This document shows, piece by piece, positions 54,645-64,000 of a stretch of 64,000 nt of DNA (the first letter of the stretch is position 1; each line of letters starts with the position of its first letter). The stretch spans positions 1-64,000 of the forward strand of contig JAULSU010000001.1 in NCBI GenBank assembly GCA_030512335.1. The letters are read 5' to 3'. The notes under the pieces are model-generated. The model did no database searches, was not told the DNA's origin, and saw only the letters and a program-made list of their open reading frames with translations. This DNA is from Immersiella caudata. Taxonomy: Eukaryota > Ascomycota > Sordariomycetes > Sordariales > Lasiosphaeriaceae. Position numbers and translations under genes: made by a program.

Positions 54645-56579
54645 TTGCGTCTTGCTGGTCGCTTCAAGCCTCATCTTCATCGTGCCTTCATCGCTATTGG
54701 TCCGGTACCTGCGTGGATGGACGACAGAAATCGGACATTGCACAGTCAATCGCTGGCGATAGATTTCATTGACCGTCGCCTTCTAGAATATCACCCATAT
54801 TTTGACAAGCCTCCCACTACATTCGACTCGACTTCGGGGATGTATGTGCCAAAGGCTTCAGCACCTGAGTTGGCGACGGAGAGGCCGCTGCCTTCGGCGC
54901 CCGATCGCATGCGCTTCTGGGCAGCGCTGTTCCCCAAGGCTATGGAAAGCTTCAAGAAACAGTGCCCTGCCGAGCCTAAGGGGCGATTGCAATCTGGTCA
55001 AAGCATTCGAGGCCTATCAAACTGGGAGGAAGTGCATGACCGCCTGCGCGCCAACCGACAGGATTACGACAACCCTCAGGGGCGGGTTGGGGCCCTGAGA
55101 CGGGGCATGCGAAGCGTCATGGACAAGTCGCAACCCCTTCGTGGGATGGTGAACTTCATTCCAAACAATGACTATCTCGCACCTGTCGCTGGGACGCTGG
55201 GCATCATCTTGGACGCCGCGAAGAAAGCAACAAATCTGCGCCAGGAAGTGGCCGCCGCTCTGGACAACTTGGAAAGGAACTTTGAAGACGTCGAGACATT
55301 TCTCGTGACCTACCCCAACGACCAAAACATCATCAATGGCTCGGTAAATCTCCTCGCGTCGATTCTCAAGGCCATCGAATATGTCATCGGTTACTACATG
55401 CGAAATACCATGTCCAAAGCCGTTGCCGCTCTCATCATGCAGGACGACTTCCAAGCATCGCTGACGGCCAGCCTCGAAGAAATCACCTCCAGCGGCCAGC
55501 TCTTGCTGAAGGAGGCAGAGAAGTCCAACTTCTGGCAGAACCGGAACACATTGGGGATGGCGAAGGAGAGCTCGGCAAAGCTTGACCGTGTTGTGGAGAG
55601 CCAGCAAAAGATCGCCGACACGCAGAATGAGATGAAGGTGCTTCTTGAGCAGATGCAGATGAACATGGAGAAGTACCGCCAACAGAACATATACCTTACC
55701 GCAGAGGTCATCTGGCACCGTGAGCGAACACCATCTCCTACAAGGGTCGTACCCTCGGTGCCACCCATCAGCCAAGAAGACCTCACGGCCAGCCTCCTGG
55801 GGGATATAGATGGCGTTCTCGAAAGCGACACCACTGTCGAGCAGGTCGTACAGTGCAGGGAGATGCTGCCAAGAGCAGACAGGGAGATCGCAGAACGAGT
55901 CGTCACGACGTCTAAGTTCCGGGAGTGGCTCGCCGCTCCCGTATCCCGAGAACTCTTGATTCATGGAAACTTTACTGGGACACAATACACTTCAGCACTG
56001 TCGCTTTTCTGTGCCACGCTCATAAGGACACTTCAAGAGGAAGGGGGTCCCCAGGGACGATATCTCGCCCTCGTCTTCTTCTGCGGCAAGCATCTTGACG
56101 ATGCCTCAGGGATCAGCGGTGGCGATACCAAGACTACAGCGTCTGTCGGAGGCTTGGGAATGATTCGAAGCCTGGTTGCGCAGCTGCTCACGCAACGGCC
56201 GTTCAATCTCAACGAAATTCTTCCCAGAGTCAACATCCAAGCCATCCGCAGCGGCGATATCCACCAACTCCTGAGTCTTTTCACCGAGCTCGTCCAACAG
56301 GTTTCCCGCAGCGGAACCAGCATCTTTTGTTTACTCGACGGGCTAAAGTACTACGAGAGGGAGGAGTATCTTGATGACATGTCTCTGGTTCTCCGTCATC
56401 TTCTGGATGTGAGGGAGGGAGGCACACATGGTAGCGTCTTTAAAGTTTTGATCACTAGTCCTTCGCCAACAACTATTGTTCGGCAAGCATTTAGCGAAGA
56501 TGGTATCTTGTCGTTGGCATTGGTGCGGTCTAGTGGTCAGGGGTTCAGCGCGGATAGAATGAGGCGGCAGCTCTCCTGA
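54645..56579 (+). CDS. STAND/NACHT-like protein without a canonical Walker A
   Basis: Single exon, 644 residues, or 620 from the Met at 54717. The N-terminal half is a helical, DUF7708-like fungal effector-type domain (MRFWAALFPKAMESFKKQ, NNDYLAPVAGTLGIILDAAK, FEDVETFLVTYPNDQNII) with a coiled coil (KIADTQNEMKVLLEQMQMNM). The second half has the layout of a NACHT-like NTPase (REWLAAPVSRELLIHGNFTG, LALVFFCGKHLD, GGLGMIRSLVAQLL, SIFCLLDGLKYYERE). At the P-loop position, about residues 436-446, LLIHGNFTGTQ replaces GxxxxGK(S/T). There are no C-terminal sensor repeats, so it is short for an NLR. It may be a partner or regulator in non-self recognition. Confidence 0.7.
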   Translation: MRLAGRFKPHLHRAFIAIGPVPAWMDDRNRTLHSQSLAIDFIDRRLLEYHPYFDKPPTTFDSTSGMYVPKASAPELATERPLPSAPDRMRFWAALFPKAMESFKKQCPAEPKGRLQSGQSIRGLSNWEEVHDRLRANRQDYDNPQGRVGALRRGMRSVMDKSQPLRGMVNFIPNNDYLAPVAGTLGIILDAAKKATNLRQEVAAALDNLERNFEDVETFLVTYPNDQNIINGSVNLLASILKAIEYVIGYYMRNTMSKAVAALIMQDDFQASLTASLEEITSSGQLLLKEAEKSNFWQNRNTLGMAKESSAKLDRVVESQQKIADTQNEMKVLLEQMQMNMEKYRQQNIYLTAEVIWHRERTPSPTRVVPSVPPISQEDLTASLLGDIDGVLESDTTVEQVVQCREMLPRADREIAERVVTTSKFREWLAAPVSRELLIHGNFTGTQYTSALSLFCATLIRTLQEEGGPQGRYLALVFFCGKHLDDASGISGGDTKTTASVGGLGMIRSLVAQLLTQRPFNLNEILPRVNIQAIRSGDIHQLLSLFTELVQQVSRSGTSIFCLLDGLKYYEREEYLDDMSLVLRHLLDVREGGTHGSVFKVLITSPSPTTIVRQAFSEDGILSLALVRSSGQGFSADRMRRQLS

Positions 56580-56765
56580 GGGAACCTAGAATGGTTGAAT
56601 TCGTTTGATAGGGGGTGCTAGGTCAACAGCATGTCGAAGTCCCACCAACTCCATGATAGCCCGTCATTGTGTGCATCAAGTCCCAGACCGTCGGATGAAA
56701 AGATAAACACCCCTTTACCGCGCCCAAAGGCCACAAAGGTGGATGCCCTGGGTGGGTTCCTGATC

Positions 56766-56823
56766 GTGCTAACAGCTGCCCCGCGTCGTCATGTGTGCTA
56801 ACAGCTGCCCCGCGTCGTCATGC
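56766..56823. repeat. 29-bp tandem duplication
   Basis: gtgctaacagctgccccgcg... occurs at 56766-56794 and 56795-56823 with at most one terminal difference, upstream of the amidase relic. Confidence 0.85.
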
Positions 56824-57023
56824 GTCCCCCAATCTCGGGTCGTCCCATCGGTTGAGGGGAACGTGAGTCAAACGCCCGGGGTTGAAATACGGATAACCGC
56901 ACCGGCCCCCCTCTCCTCGCCGCTCTCTTGTCCACTAACTCGACCTGTCCGAAGAGTACGTCGCTCTCCCCGAGACACCCCCCCTACCGAAACTACCCCT
57001 GACTGAGGTTACAACCACCAGCA

Positions 57024-57836
57024 ATGCCCGTGCCGAATGAGTTGCGGTCTCTGACCGCCAGCGAGGTGCGGAGGCTGATCAACAACGAGGAGCTCAACGC
57101 CGAGGACTATACGAAAGAGCTGCTAGAACGTATCAAGTCCAGAGATAGTATTGAGAAGGCATGGAAGTACTTGGGTGCGTGCCTTTATGCTCCTCGCGGG
57201 GCCTGCTCCAGACTAGACATGAACTGAACTCGCATCGATTCAGATCCGGATCTTGTTCTGAACCAGGCTAGTGCCCTAAACAAGGTCCCGCGCCATCAAA
57301 GGAGCCGACTTCATAGCCTGGCCATCGCGGTCAAGGACATCATTGACACCAAAGACATACCAACGGAATACAGTTCTGTTCTATACAATGGCAACCAACC
57401 CGTGCAGATGCGGCTGTCGTCGACATCGTTAGGAGGGCCGGGGCTTTTATTATGGGCATGCTATGTTCCACAGCTACCGTTCGAACCATGTCGCGATAGG
57501 TTAATATCTCAACAATGTTCTCGGCGGCAGGCAAGACAACGACCACGGAATTTGCCGCTATCAACTCAGGCCTTGGCACCACCAACCCGCACGACCCCAA
57601 TCGCACACCGGGCGGGTTTTCAGCGGGATCCGCGGTAGTCGTCGCGGTTTCATTGGTTAATCTTCTTTCTCCTGAATTTCGAGGCAACCCATATGCCAGT
57701 GATCCACATCCCCACCTTTTCAGGGCCGAACGGCATGCCTGTCGATGTGTCACTCGTGGGCTGCCGCAATGATGGTGAGCGTCTTATGGGGATTGCCGAG
57801 ATTCTGAATGTGCTGCTGATGGGCGACGGGGGTTAG
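57024..57836 (+). pseudogene. Amidase-signature enzyme relic with internal deletion
   Basis: Exon 1 (57024-57174, MPVPNELRSLTASEVRRLIN) and a 69-nt intron (57175-57243) lead to DPDLVLNQASALNKVP and LAIAVKDIIDTKD, which carries the catalytic Lys region. The frame then shifts near 57400 (RADAAVVDIVRRAGAFIMG), meets a stop near 57500, and shifts again into TTTEFAAINSGLGTTNPHDP and RTPGGFSAGSAVVVAV, a damaged GGSS(A/G)GSA nucleophile motif. The usual ~300-residue central part is missing. The next recognisable piece is the family C-terminus FSGPNGMPVDVSLVGCRNDG, ending at 57834-57836. It cannot encode an active amidase. Confidence 0.7.
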
Positions 57837-57993
57837 CAGGACAAGCTGGTTTACTCTCGAGAAACGTAGATGACGGCTATCTTTAAGATTGGGAGCAAAG
57901 AGCCTGTGGCAATTGGGCATCGTTGCTAAGCCCTTCAAATAATACAAATCTTATCTTCCACACAAACGACCAGGCCGTTCCAACTTCAGCCCC

Positions 57994-60134
57994 CTAAAAC
58001 GCAGCCCTACTCTTCCCACCCCCCTTCAGCTTAACATTATACTCCGCCCTTTTCCTAATCATGAATGCCAGCCCCAGTAACATATCCGTCCCATTACCCT
58101 TTCCGTTCCCATGCATCAAAGGCCCCATTACCCTCCCAGCCAGCCTCTCCGCCGTCATATCATTCACATCACTCGCCTCCGCAACCTCTCCCCAGAGGTT
58201 CAGTAACAGCTTGAACAAAGCCCTCGCTGGCCCTCGGAGACCGGTGAACGCCTCCTCCCAAAAATCCAACCCCTGATCTAACCTCAACGCGAGACTTCCG
58301 CTGATGGTGGCTTGTCTCGACAACACGATCCACCTCTTCGCTACGCTTTCCGGTACGAGTGGCTGAGGCAGTTCTTTGAGAAACGTAAGTATCAAGTCTG
58401 CGGCTTCGTAGACACTAAACCCCTCCTCCCCCCAATCCATATCCCTCCCGTAATTCAACTCCGGACTCGAGAAAATGAACTTTAACTGCGCTAGTAACAC
58501 GGGGTCAGATGGCAAGTCGAAGATATCCGGCGCAGAAAGACTGCTGTCGCGGAGGAAGTACACACAGCGGAGCATGCAGAGTGGGTATTCGGTTGACGAA
58601 GAGCCGACGCGTTTGTGTCGAGTACTGGTAACTCCGCGGGCGAGCGGGATGGAAAGGGAGAGAGGGGAGCCGAAGATGGTGGGGAGGGTCTCTTCGGTTG
58701 GGGAGGTGGGGGTATCGGGTTTGCTGTTTCGGCGGAATTGGAAGGATTTGAAGAGGCGGAAGGAGGAGCGGCGGGTGGCGCTGGATCCGGGGGGTTTGGA
58801 GGCGGTGTCGGGTATGGAGTTGGTGTCTGAGGTGGAGGGTCGGTGGGTGGAGAGAGTTGTGTTGGAGTCTGACCAGACAGACTGGGGGTTGAGGGGCTGG
58901 CCGGGGTGAGGTTCGTCGAAGGAGGAGTGGGCGTCTTCGCTAAGAGGTGTTTTGTTAGTGGCGTAAGAGACGTTGGAGATGGTGGATATTTGGGAAAGGG
59001 CGTAGCTCCAGTCTCGTCTGTGCCCGGGCGCTGCAGTTGTTGGTTGGTCATTGGCCTGGGGCAGGTTGCTGGTTGACCCTCGGTCTGAAGAATGGGAGTC
59101 GGGTAGGCTGGAAGTGCGGGGTGCGGAGTTCGACCTCGCGCGGGACCTTGCTTGGGATCTTGGGGGTGGCGTCGGGGGCCGATTCGTCCTGACGGGCATT
59201 TCGCAGAGTTCATCCAGCAGCTCATCAATCTCCTCTACGTGGACGGGGGCCGCGGTGCTCGGCGCCGGGGCACTTCCCTGGGCCTTTGCACTTGGCACCG
59301 GAACGGTCGGTAAGGGTTTCTTTGGGGCCAATCTCTGCTCGTCAGGCATCTCGATCGCGCTGTCTGGTGGATCTTCCAGCGAAGGACCACGATGGTATTG
59401 GGTTTGGTGAGCCTCCAAACACGCAACTGCGTGTTGGTGCAGAGCGCCAAGGTACCATTGAAGTGTTGTGAAGGCGCCGTTCTGTGGTGCGTCCTCCTCG
59501 AGATGGCCCCATTTGACGTTGGTTCTCGCTGCTACGGCCTCCAACTCGTCTCTCTCGTCCATGGCGGCATCCTCATCTTGCGGGGCGTAGCGGCCCGTAT
59601 GTGTACTTCGAGATGTCAGCAATGGTTCAGCCACGGCACCCAAAGCGACTCACAGAGCAATGAGATCAACCACCAAACCAAGGATATCCCTGTACCCACA
59701 TAGCATCCCACATAGCTTCCCGATCTGCTCCCAGCTCGACAGCCACCTGCATTTCTTCTCCATCCTCGTGTACCCCTCTTTTCCGAGCACAGTGATGCAC
59801 CCGTCCAACTCGTTCACAATGACTCGACAGCCCTCAAGCACGCCTGGGGTGATGCTGCCGAGGTGTTTGGGGAGAGCAGCCGCGTCATCCTTGAGCAGAT
59901 CGAGGGTATGGTCGAGAGAGTGGAGGAGGGTGCAGACATCGTCGAGGTGAAGGCGTGATTCGCGCACCTCACGGACGAAGCGTTTCGCTGAGAGGATGGT
60001 CTTGGAAATGGCGCTGCTGGCGGCGAAGCAACCCGTGTTGATGGTGCTGAATCGGAGTTAGCAATCCAAGAGAGGAGATCGAGGGAGAGTTAAACACACA
60101 TCCACTTCATATTTTCACCCGAAGGCGTCGCCAT
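57994..60134 (-). CDS. RhoGAP-domain protein with Asp at the arginine-finger position
   Basis: Exons 60134-60100, 60046-59654 and 59605-57994 keep phase and give 679 residues. The N-terminal helical region (ISKTILSAKRFVREVRESRL, LHSLDHTLDLLKDDAAALPK) resembles the fungal-type N-terminal domain of signalling proteins. A long Ser/Pro/Thr-rich linker leads to a RhoGAP-like domain at about 454-650 (EYPLCMLRCVYFLRDSS, YEAADLILTFLKELPQPLVP, LFKLLLNLWGEVAEASDVND, AERLAGRVMGPLM). The loop usually reading GIFRxSG is DIFDLPS, with Asp506 for Arg, so GTPase activation is doubtful and a scaffold role is possible. The late RhoGAP helices and the tail KSRAAF are present. Confidence 0.8.
59606..59653 (-). 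other. Intron 2 of the RhoGAP gene
   Basis: gtgagt donor, gctgac branch, tcgaag acceptor, 48 nt. It joins VVDLIAL to THTGRYAPQ. Confidence 0.8.
60047..60099 (-). other. Intron 1 of the RhoGAP gene
   Basis: gtgtgt donor, gctaac branch, attcag acceptor, 53 nt. The first exon is only 35 nt (MATPSGENMKW). Confidence 0.7.
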
Positions 60135-61537
60135 TTTGTTGTTGAGGGTCAATCAACAGCGCAAGTCACGGTGGAAGTCACGGTGGAATGAGGTGAGGTT
60201 GCGTTCCTTCCTAACGTCGCACGCGGGGTCGGGGAACGGACAGTCGCGCATCTTAAGCTAACGGCTCCTAGTGGACTACGAGCGACTTACCCGTCTGGTA
60301 TGGCTCTACGCATTGATGATCGAGCTGGGTTGACCGCATAGCTGGGCCTTGGGAGGTCTTGCGAGGCCCTGTGAGGATGCGAATGTGTCGAGAGCCCCGC
60401 CACCCGCCATCCAGTACTGCATGGGGAGGTTGCATCGGCCCCTCGCACTTGCCGCTTTTGGTGCTAGATTGGGGGTTTGGAGAACGCACGAGCATTGTCC
60501 AGGGGACGATGGTGCGGGGCAGCCGAGGAGCTGCCATGTGGGGGGTGCTCGGCCATGCAATTGAGGAGAGAGATCAATGCTGAACACTGCATTCCTCGAC
60601 CCTTGAATGGGACTTCATGGAGAGACGAATGACTGGCAGCATGAAGTTGTGCAAGCCATGCAAGTCGCTCTCCGTTCTTCAACGGGCAAATGCGGGGTCT
60701 CCTGATCCCGACCCACCCAAAGACGCGAGGAGCGGGAAAGCTCCATGGTCCTGGGGAAGCTCACACCAGGGGCTCGATAGTGTGAAACTGAACTCCAACA
60801 AGCGAACCGTTGGAGGACGTACATTTTTCACATGACATCGCCACTCCACGCGATTAAAGATAAGCACGTTGCTTGCCAAATCCCCTCTTTAGTCTTGACG
60901 AGAAACCTGAGTCTCGACGAAATGAGCTGACTACCTTGCGTTGGGAAGTTATCCACGTGCGTGTTTCTTGATAGTGGCTGGGTATTTGCAAAGCCTCTTC
61001 CTATCTGTTATGTCCGGTTTTCAGATACGGAAGCTCATAAAAGACGGTCATATTCCCCTGAAAACTAATTTTCAGGCCTTGTGCTTTTCAACACCGCTTT
61101 CCATAGGTGAAAAGAAAAAAAACACAAAAACAATCGCGACACAGAACAAGGGCTGTATTGCTCATCCTATCTGACCTATTGGCGCGTCTCCCTGAGGACT
61201 CACATCACCGCTCTGGGCTTCCTTCGCAGTTCATGGCGACGACAGTGCAGTTGTGGCCGACACAAACACTAGGACTGTAGGCCCTGCATCGCAACGGCAT
61301 TCTCCGGCACGGTCAGCGCTCATCTTTCCCACCAGCCAATGGGATGAGGCGCCGCTGGGCTGGAACCCGACCGGTGTGATGGCTGGACCATGAGGGGCTT
61401 GGCTGCCTGGAGTCGAGAGCCTTCTCTGTTTATTTTCTTGTTTGGAAGGTGCCCCGCACCGAAACGCCACTCTGAACGCGCAACCGCGAACGAGGAAGGT
61501 GCGGCGGTCCTGTGGTCGCAATTGACCCCCGTTGGAG
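60135..61537. other. Divergent intergenic region, no gene seen
   Basis: It lies between the RhoGAP start and the zinc-finger-like gene start. Frames of 60-106 codons on both strands have no family signal. Confidence 0.5.
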
Positions 61538-63946
61538 ATGAGCGCAAACACCGGAGCGACGCCTCGGGGCGCGTCACCTGACGATATCGACGACTACCTG
61601 CGCCGGACGCTACGGCAGCAACTCGAGGACCTTATCTCTGCTCAGCAACGCGAAAGGCGGTTGGCGTTCGAGCGGGAGAAGAAGGCTCTCGCGGACGCGG
61701 CAGAGGCGCGGGGAGAAGACATGCGCGCCGTTCAGGCCGAGATGCAGAAACTCGAGGAGACGCTGTGTCGGCTCGAGGGCGAAAAAGCCGCTGGTGCTGA
61801 CAAGGAGCGCTTGTTGCAGGACAAATACGGCACTGCGATGCGCAGGTTGGACCGACTGTTGACAGAAGGTTCGGTTTTTGATCTTCGGCAGCCGGCTGCT
61901 CGACCTACGCCAGCCGCGGCCGACGAGCCCGAGGACGAGGCCCAGGGCGAGAACCAAGACGAGGATGACGACGAGGACGAGCAAGCGCCAACGGCTGAGG
62001 GCGCGCACCAGAGACGGTCGAACCGGGCGAGACGACCGACGGCCAGATTTGCGCAACTTGAAACGACAAACACCGACACAGAGCCCGGGCCCTCGATGAG
62101 CACCACGGGCAAGCGACGGCGCGATGCTGACGACGATCGAGACGGCGGGGAAGGTGGACCGCCGAAGCGGTTCCAGCACGAGCACGCAACCGTCTCGTTC
62201 GAAGAGGTGTACTGCGACGGACTGCCCGAGTACAGACACGCCATCCTCGAATATCCCCACGGTAGCGGCGACTGGTTCATCCTTCGCTGCGAACAGTGCG
62301 GCCTTCATTTTGGACGAAACGCGCTCCAGGGCGGCGCAAAGCATCTCAACGGCGCGAGGCACGGCTGGCTGCCCCGGGACCGGGCCCTGGCCGTCAAGGA
62401 GCTCGGGGTTCGCGTTCTCGGCTGTGACAAGGACAAGGCGAAGCGCAACAACGAAGCGTTTGATCAGGCCATCGAAGCGGGATATGTTCCCCGTAAGCGA
62501 AGCACCGATCAGCCACACCGTCAGCGCCAGGAGCCGATTGAGGAAGGCGACGAAGAGGGCCGTCATGTCCACCACGGCCGAAAGGGGGGCAAGGCGTTCG
62601 AGGGCATTACCGACCCGACAGTGGGCACCTTGTACCGCGCGTGGTACCGTGGGAAGGGCTCCTACGCAGCCCTGATGTTGCCCCTCGGCAGCTTCGAGAC
62701 CGTGGGTGTTGTGGGCAACATAGCCGACATGGACCGACAGGGGAAGGCGCCAAAATGCTACGGTCGGCGCGGAGAGCGCATCCTCGGCTGGGCGAGTGGC
62801 TACGAAGACGGCGGCCCGAAGATACGCGAGAGGAAGTTTCCCATGATGTACCTTGAGGAATCGGCGCATCTAGTCTTTCGAGACAACTTGGTGATGCCTC
62901 CCAGTCTGGGCTGGGTGATGGCCAAGGATCTGCGCCCGTTCGATGTCAGCGATCCCGAGTGTCAGCGCACTAAGGGTTACGAGGCTGCTCAGATGCTACT
63001 CCGAAGAGCCAGCATGTTGTTACCGGGTAATACGACGGCGGGGGGAACCGGAGCACAGGGGGAGTGCGACAGGGGCGGCGGTTAGTTGCACCATACAAAA
63101 ATGATTGATGCTACTCTGGAGACTGACGGCATAATACGGTGACCAGACAGCCAGGCAACGGACGTGGCCCGCGGCGAAACCCCTACACTCGGGCAAGCCA
63201 GGGAGGGTGGACATGACCGGGCCAATATTAACATACAACAACTCAACAGAGAAAGCGAGGACGCGATACAGGGCGGTATTGCATCAGGCGGTCCGCTTCG
63301 TGGCATCTCAGCTAGGGCTGATCAAGACAGCGAGGAAGACGGGAGCACCAAGCACGAAGATGATGAATACGGAAGCGGAGGAGATGAAGACGACGACGAG
63401 TGGGGCGACAACGGGGAGGTCACGGACGGCGAGGACCAGGACGAGCAAGAGCATGAGCATGACGAGAGTGGCAGGCACTGTACAGACGAGCAGGAGAACG
63501 ACCAAGCGACCGAGGGCGAGGAAGTCAGGCAGAACGAGGAATTGGCCGCACAAAGTTCCGACGTCACTGACCAGGAGCATCCGGGTGCGGCAACCGAAAG
63601 TGGCACTCACGATAAGCCTGGGCTGGACACCGTTGCTCAACCCCCTGGCACTGCCCGCGAGAACCCGTCCGACCTTCAGTTCTTTATGGATTTTCAACCC
63701 GCCGCCGAAGACCTTTTATCCGAGTCCAGAAGGCTTAGGGGCGGCGGTCTCGCCGGCCACCGCGTGCCGCTCCAGCCTGCACGCAGGGGTACCACCAGCT
63801 GCGATATCGCCAACCCTGGACCTCGGGTGGACGACGTTGAGGACCGCCCTATTGACAGCCCTGATGGTTTACCAAGTTCAGGGACCCCAAACGCCCACGA
63901 AATCGCGCAACGAGCACTGTTTCTAAACCTGGCCTCGTTGCGATAG
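61538..63946 (+). CDS. Large acidic protein with coiled coil and C2H2-type finger, function unknown
   Basis: Exons 61538-63080 and 63147-63946 across a 66-nt intron give 780 residues; an in-frame ATG two codons upstream (61532) is an alternative start. An N-terminal coiled coil (about 19-108, LRRTLRQQLEDLISAQQRER) is followed by an Asp/Glu-rich stretch and basic NLS-like TGKRRRDADDD. CEQCGLHFGRNALQ with HLNGARHG supplies Cys251, Cys254, His269 and His275. A conserved module at about 350-460 (VGTLYRAWYRGKGSYAALML, LGSFETVGVVGNIADMD, ILGWASGYEDGGPKIRERKF) is known from uncharacterised fungal proteins. The exon-2 tail is very acidic. Probably nuclear; the ligand is unknown. Confidence 0.75.
63081..63146 (+). 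other. Intron of the zinc-finger-like gene
   Basis: gttagt donor and gaccag acceptor, 66 nt. The stop TAG at 63083 lies inside the donor, so splicing is needed to reach the acidic tail. An acceptor 4 nt downstream would break phase. Confidence 0.65.
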
Positions 63947-64000
63947 CAGTCCGACGAGGAACTTCGGGACCCTTCCAGCCTATCGTGGGCTCCGGGGTCC

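Noticed and set aside
55017..55985. 322-codon minus-strand frame
   Set aside because: Antisense to the STAND-like gene and without recognisable motifs.
61610..62869. 419-codon minus-strand frame
   Set aside because: Antisense to the coiled-coil/zinc-finger-like gene; composition is the reverse of charged repeats, with no domain.

Overview
The window is nuclear DNA of a filamentous ascomycete (Pezizomycotina, probably Sordariomycetes). The evidence is the family content (HET, ankyrin, Zn2Cys6, BBE-type oxidase, AAA with a DUF7025-like N-terminus, STAND-like proteins) and short GT-AG introns of about 48-74 nt, many with CTAAC/CTGAC-type branch points. Genes lie on both strands with individual promoters; no operons, CRISPR arrays or clear RNA genes were seen. 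Exon joins were built by hand and accepted when reading phase and protein family agreed.

Left part (1-33 kb) is accessory-like. It holds a truncated gene at the left edge, a broken ankyrin gene, an intact secreted protein with a duplicated eight-cysteine module (7.7 kb), a frameshifted hemicentin-like vWA gene, a CorA-like fragment, a broken methyltransferase carrying a 35-bp triplication, an NTF2-like gene flanked by tandem repeats, a secreted collagen-like Gly/Pro protein (16.6 kb), a BBE-type FAD oxidase (18.2-20.3 kb), broken SDR and aminoglycoside-phosphotransferase-like genes, an intact Tpt1-like protein missing canonical active-site residues (25.2 kb), a secreted M14 carboxypeptidase (27.1 kb), and broken MYND, cysteine-rich-peptide and HET genes.

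Middle part (33-46.5 kb) is intact and more core-like: a 3-oxoacyl-CoA-reductase-like SDR, a Ted1/Cdc1-type phosphoesterase, a secreted repeat protein that looks like a Kex2-processed peptide precursor (37.0-38.5 kb, the most interesting locus), TIM50, an F-box-like protein, and a Zn2Cys6 regulator divergent from an SDR.

Right part (46.7-64 kb) has a broken gene of an uncharacterised fungal family, a six-exon AAA ATPase divergent from a STAND-like protein, an amidase remnant with an internal deletion, a RhoGAP whose arginine-finger position is Asp, and a large acidic zinc-finger-like protein.

About eleven of roughly 27 protein loci are disrupted. Several stops fit C-to-T change at CpA (CAG/CAA to TAG/TAA), as repeat-induced point mutation would give, but the lesions are sparse and some frameshifts lie in homopolymers, so ordinary decay and assembly error both remain possible.
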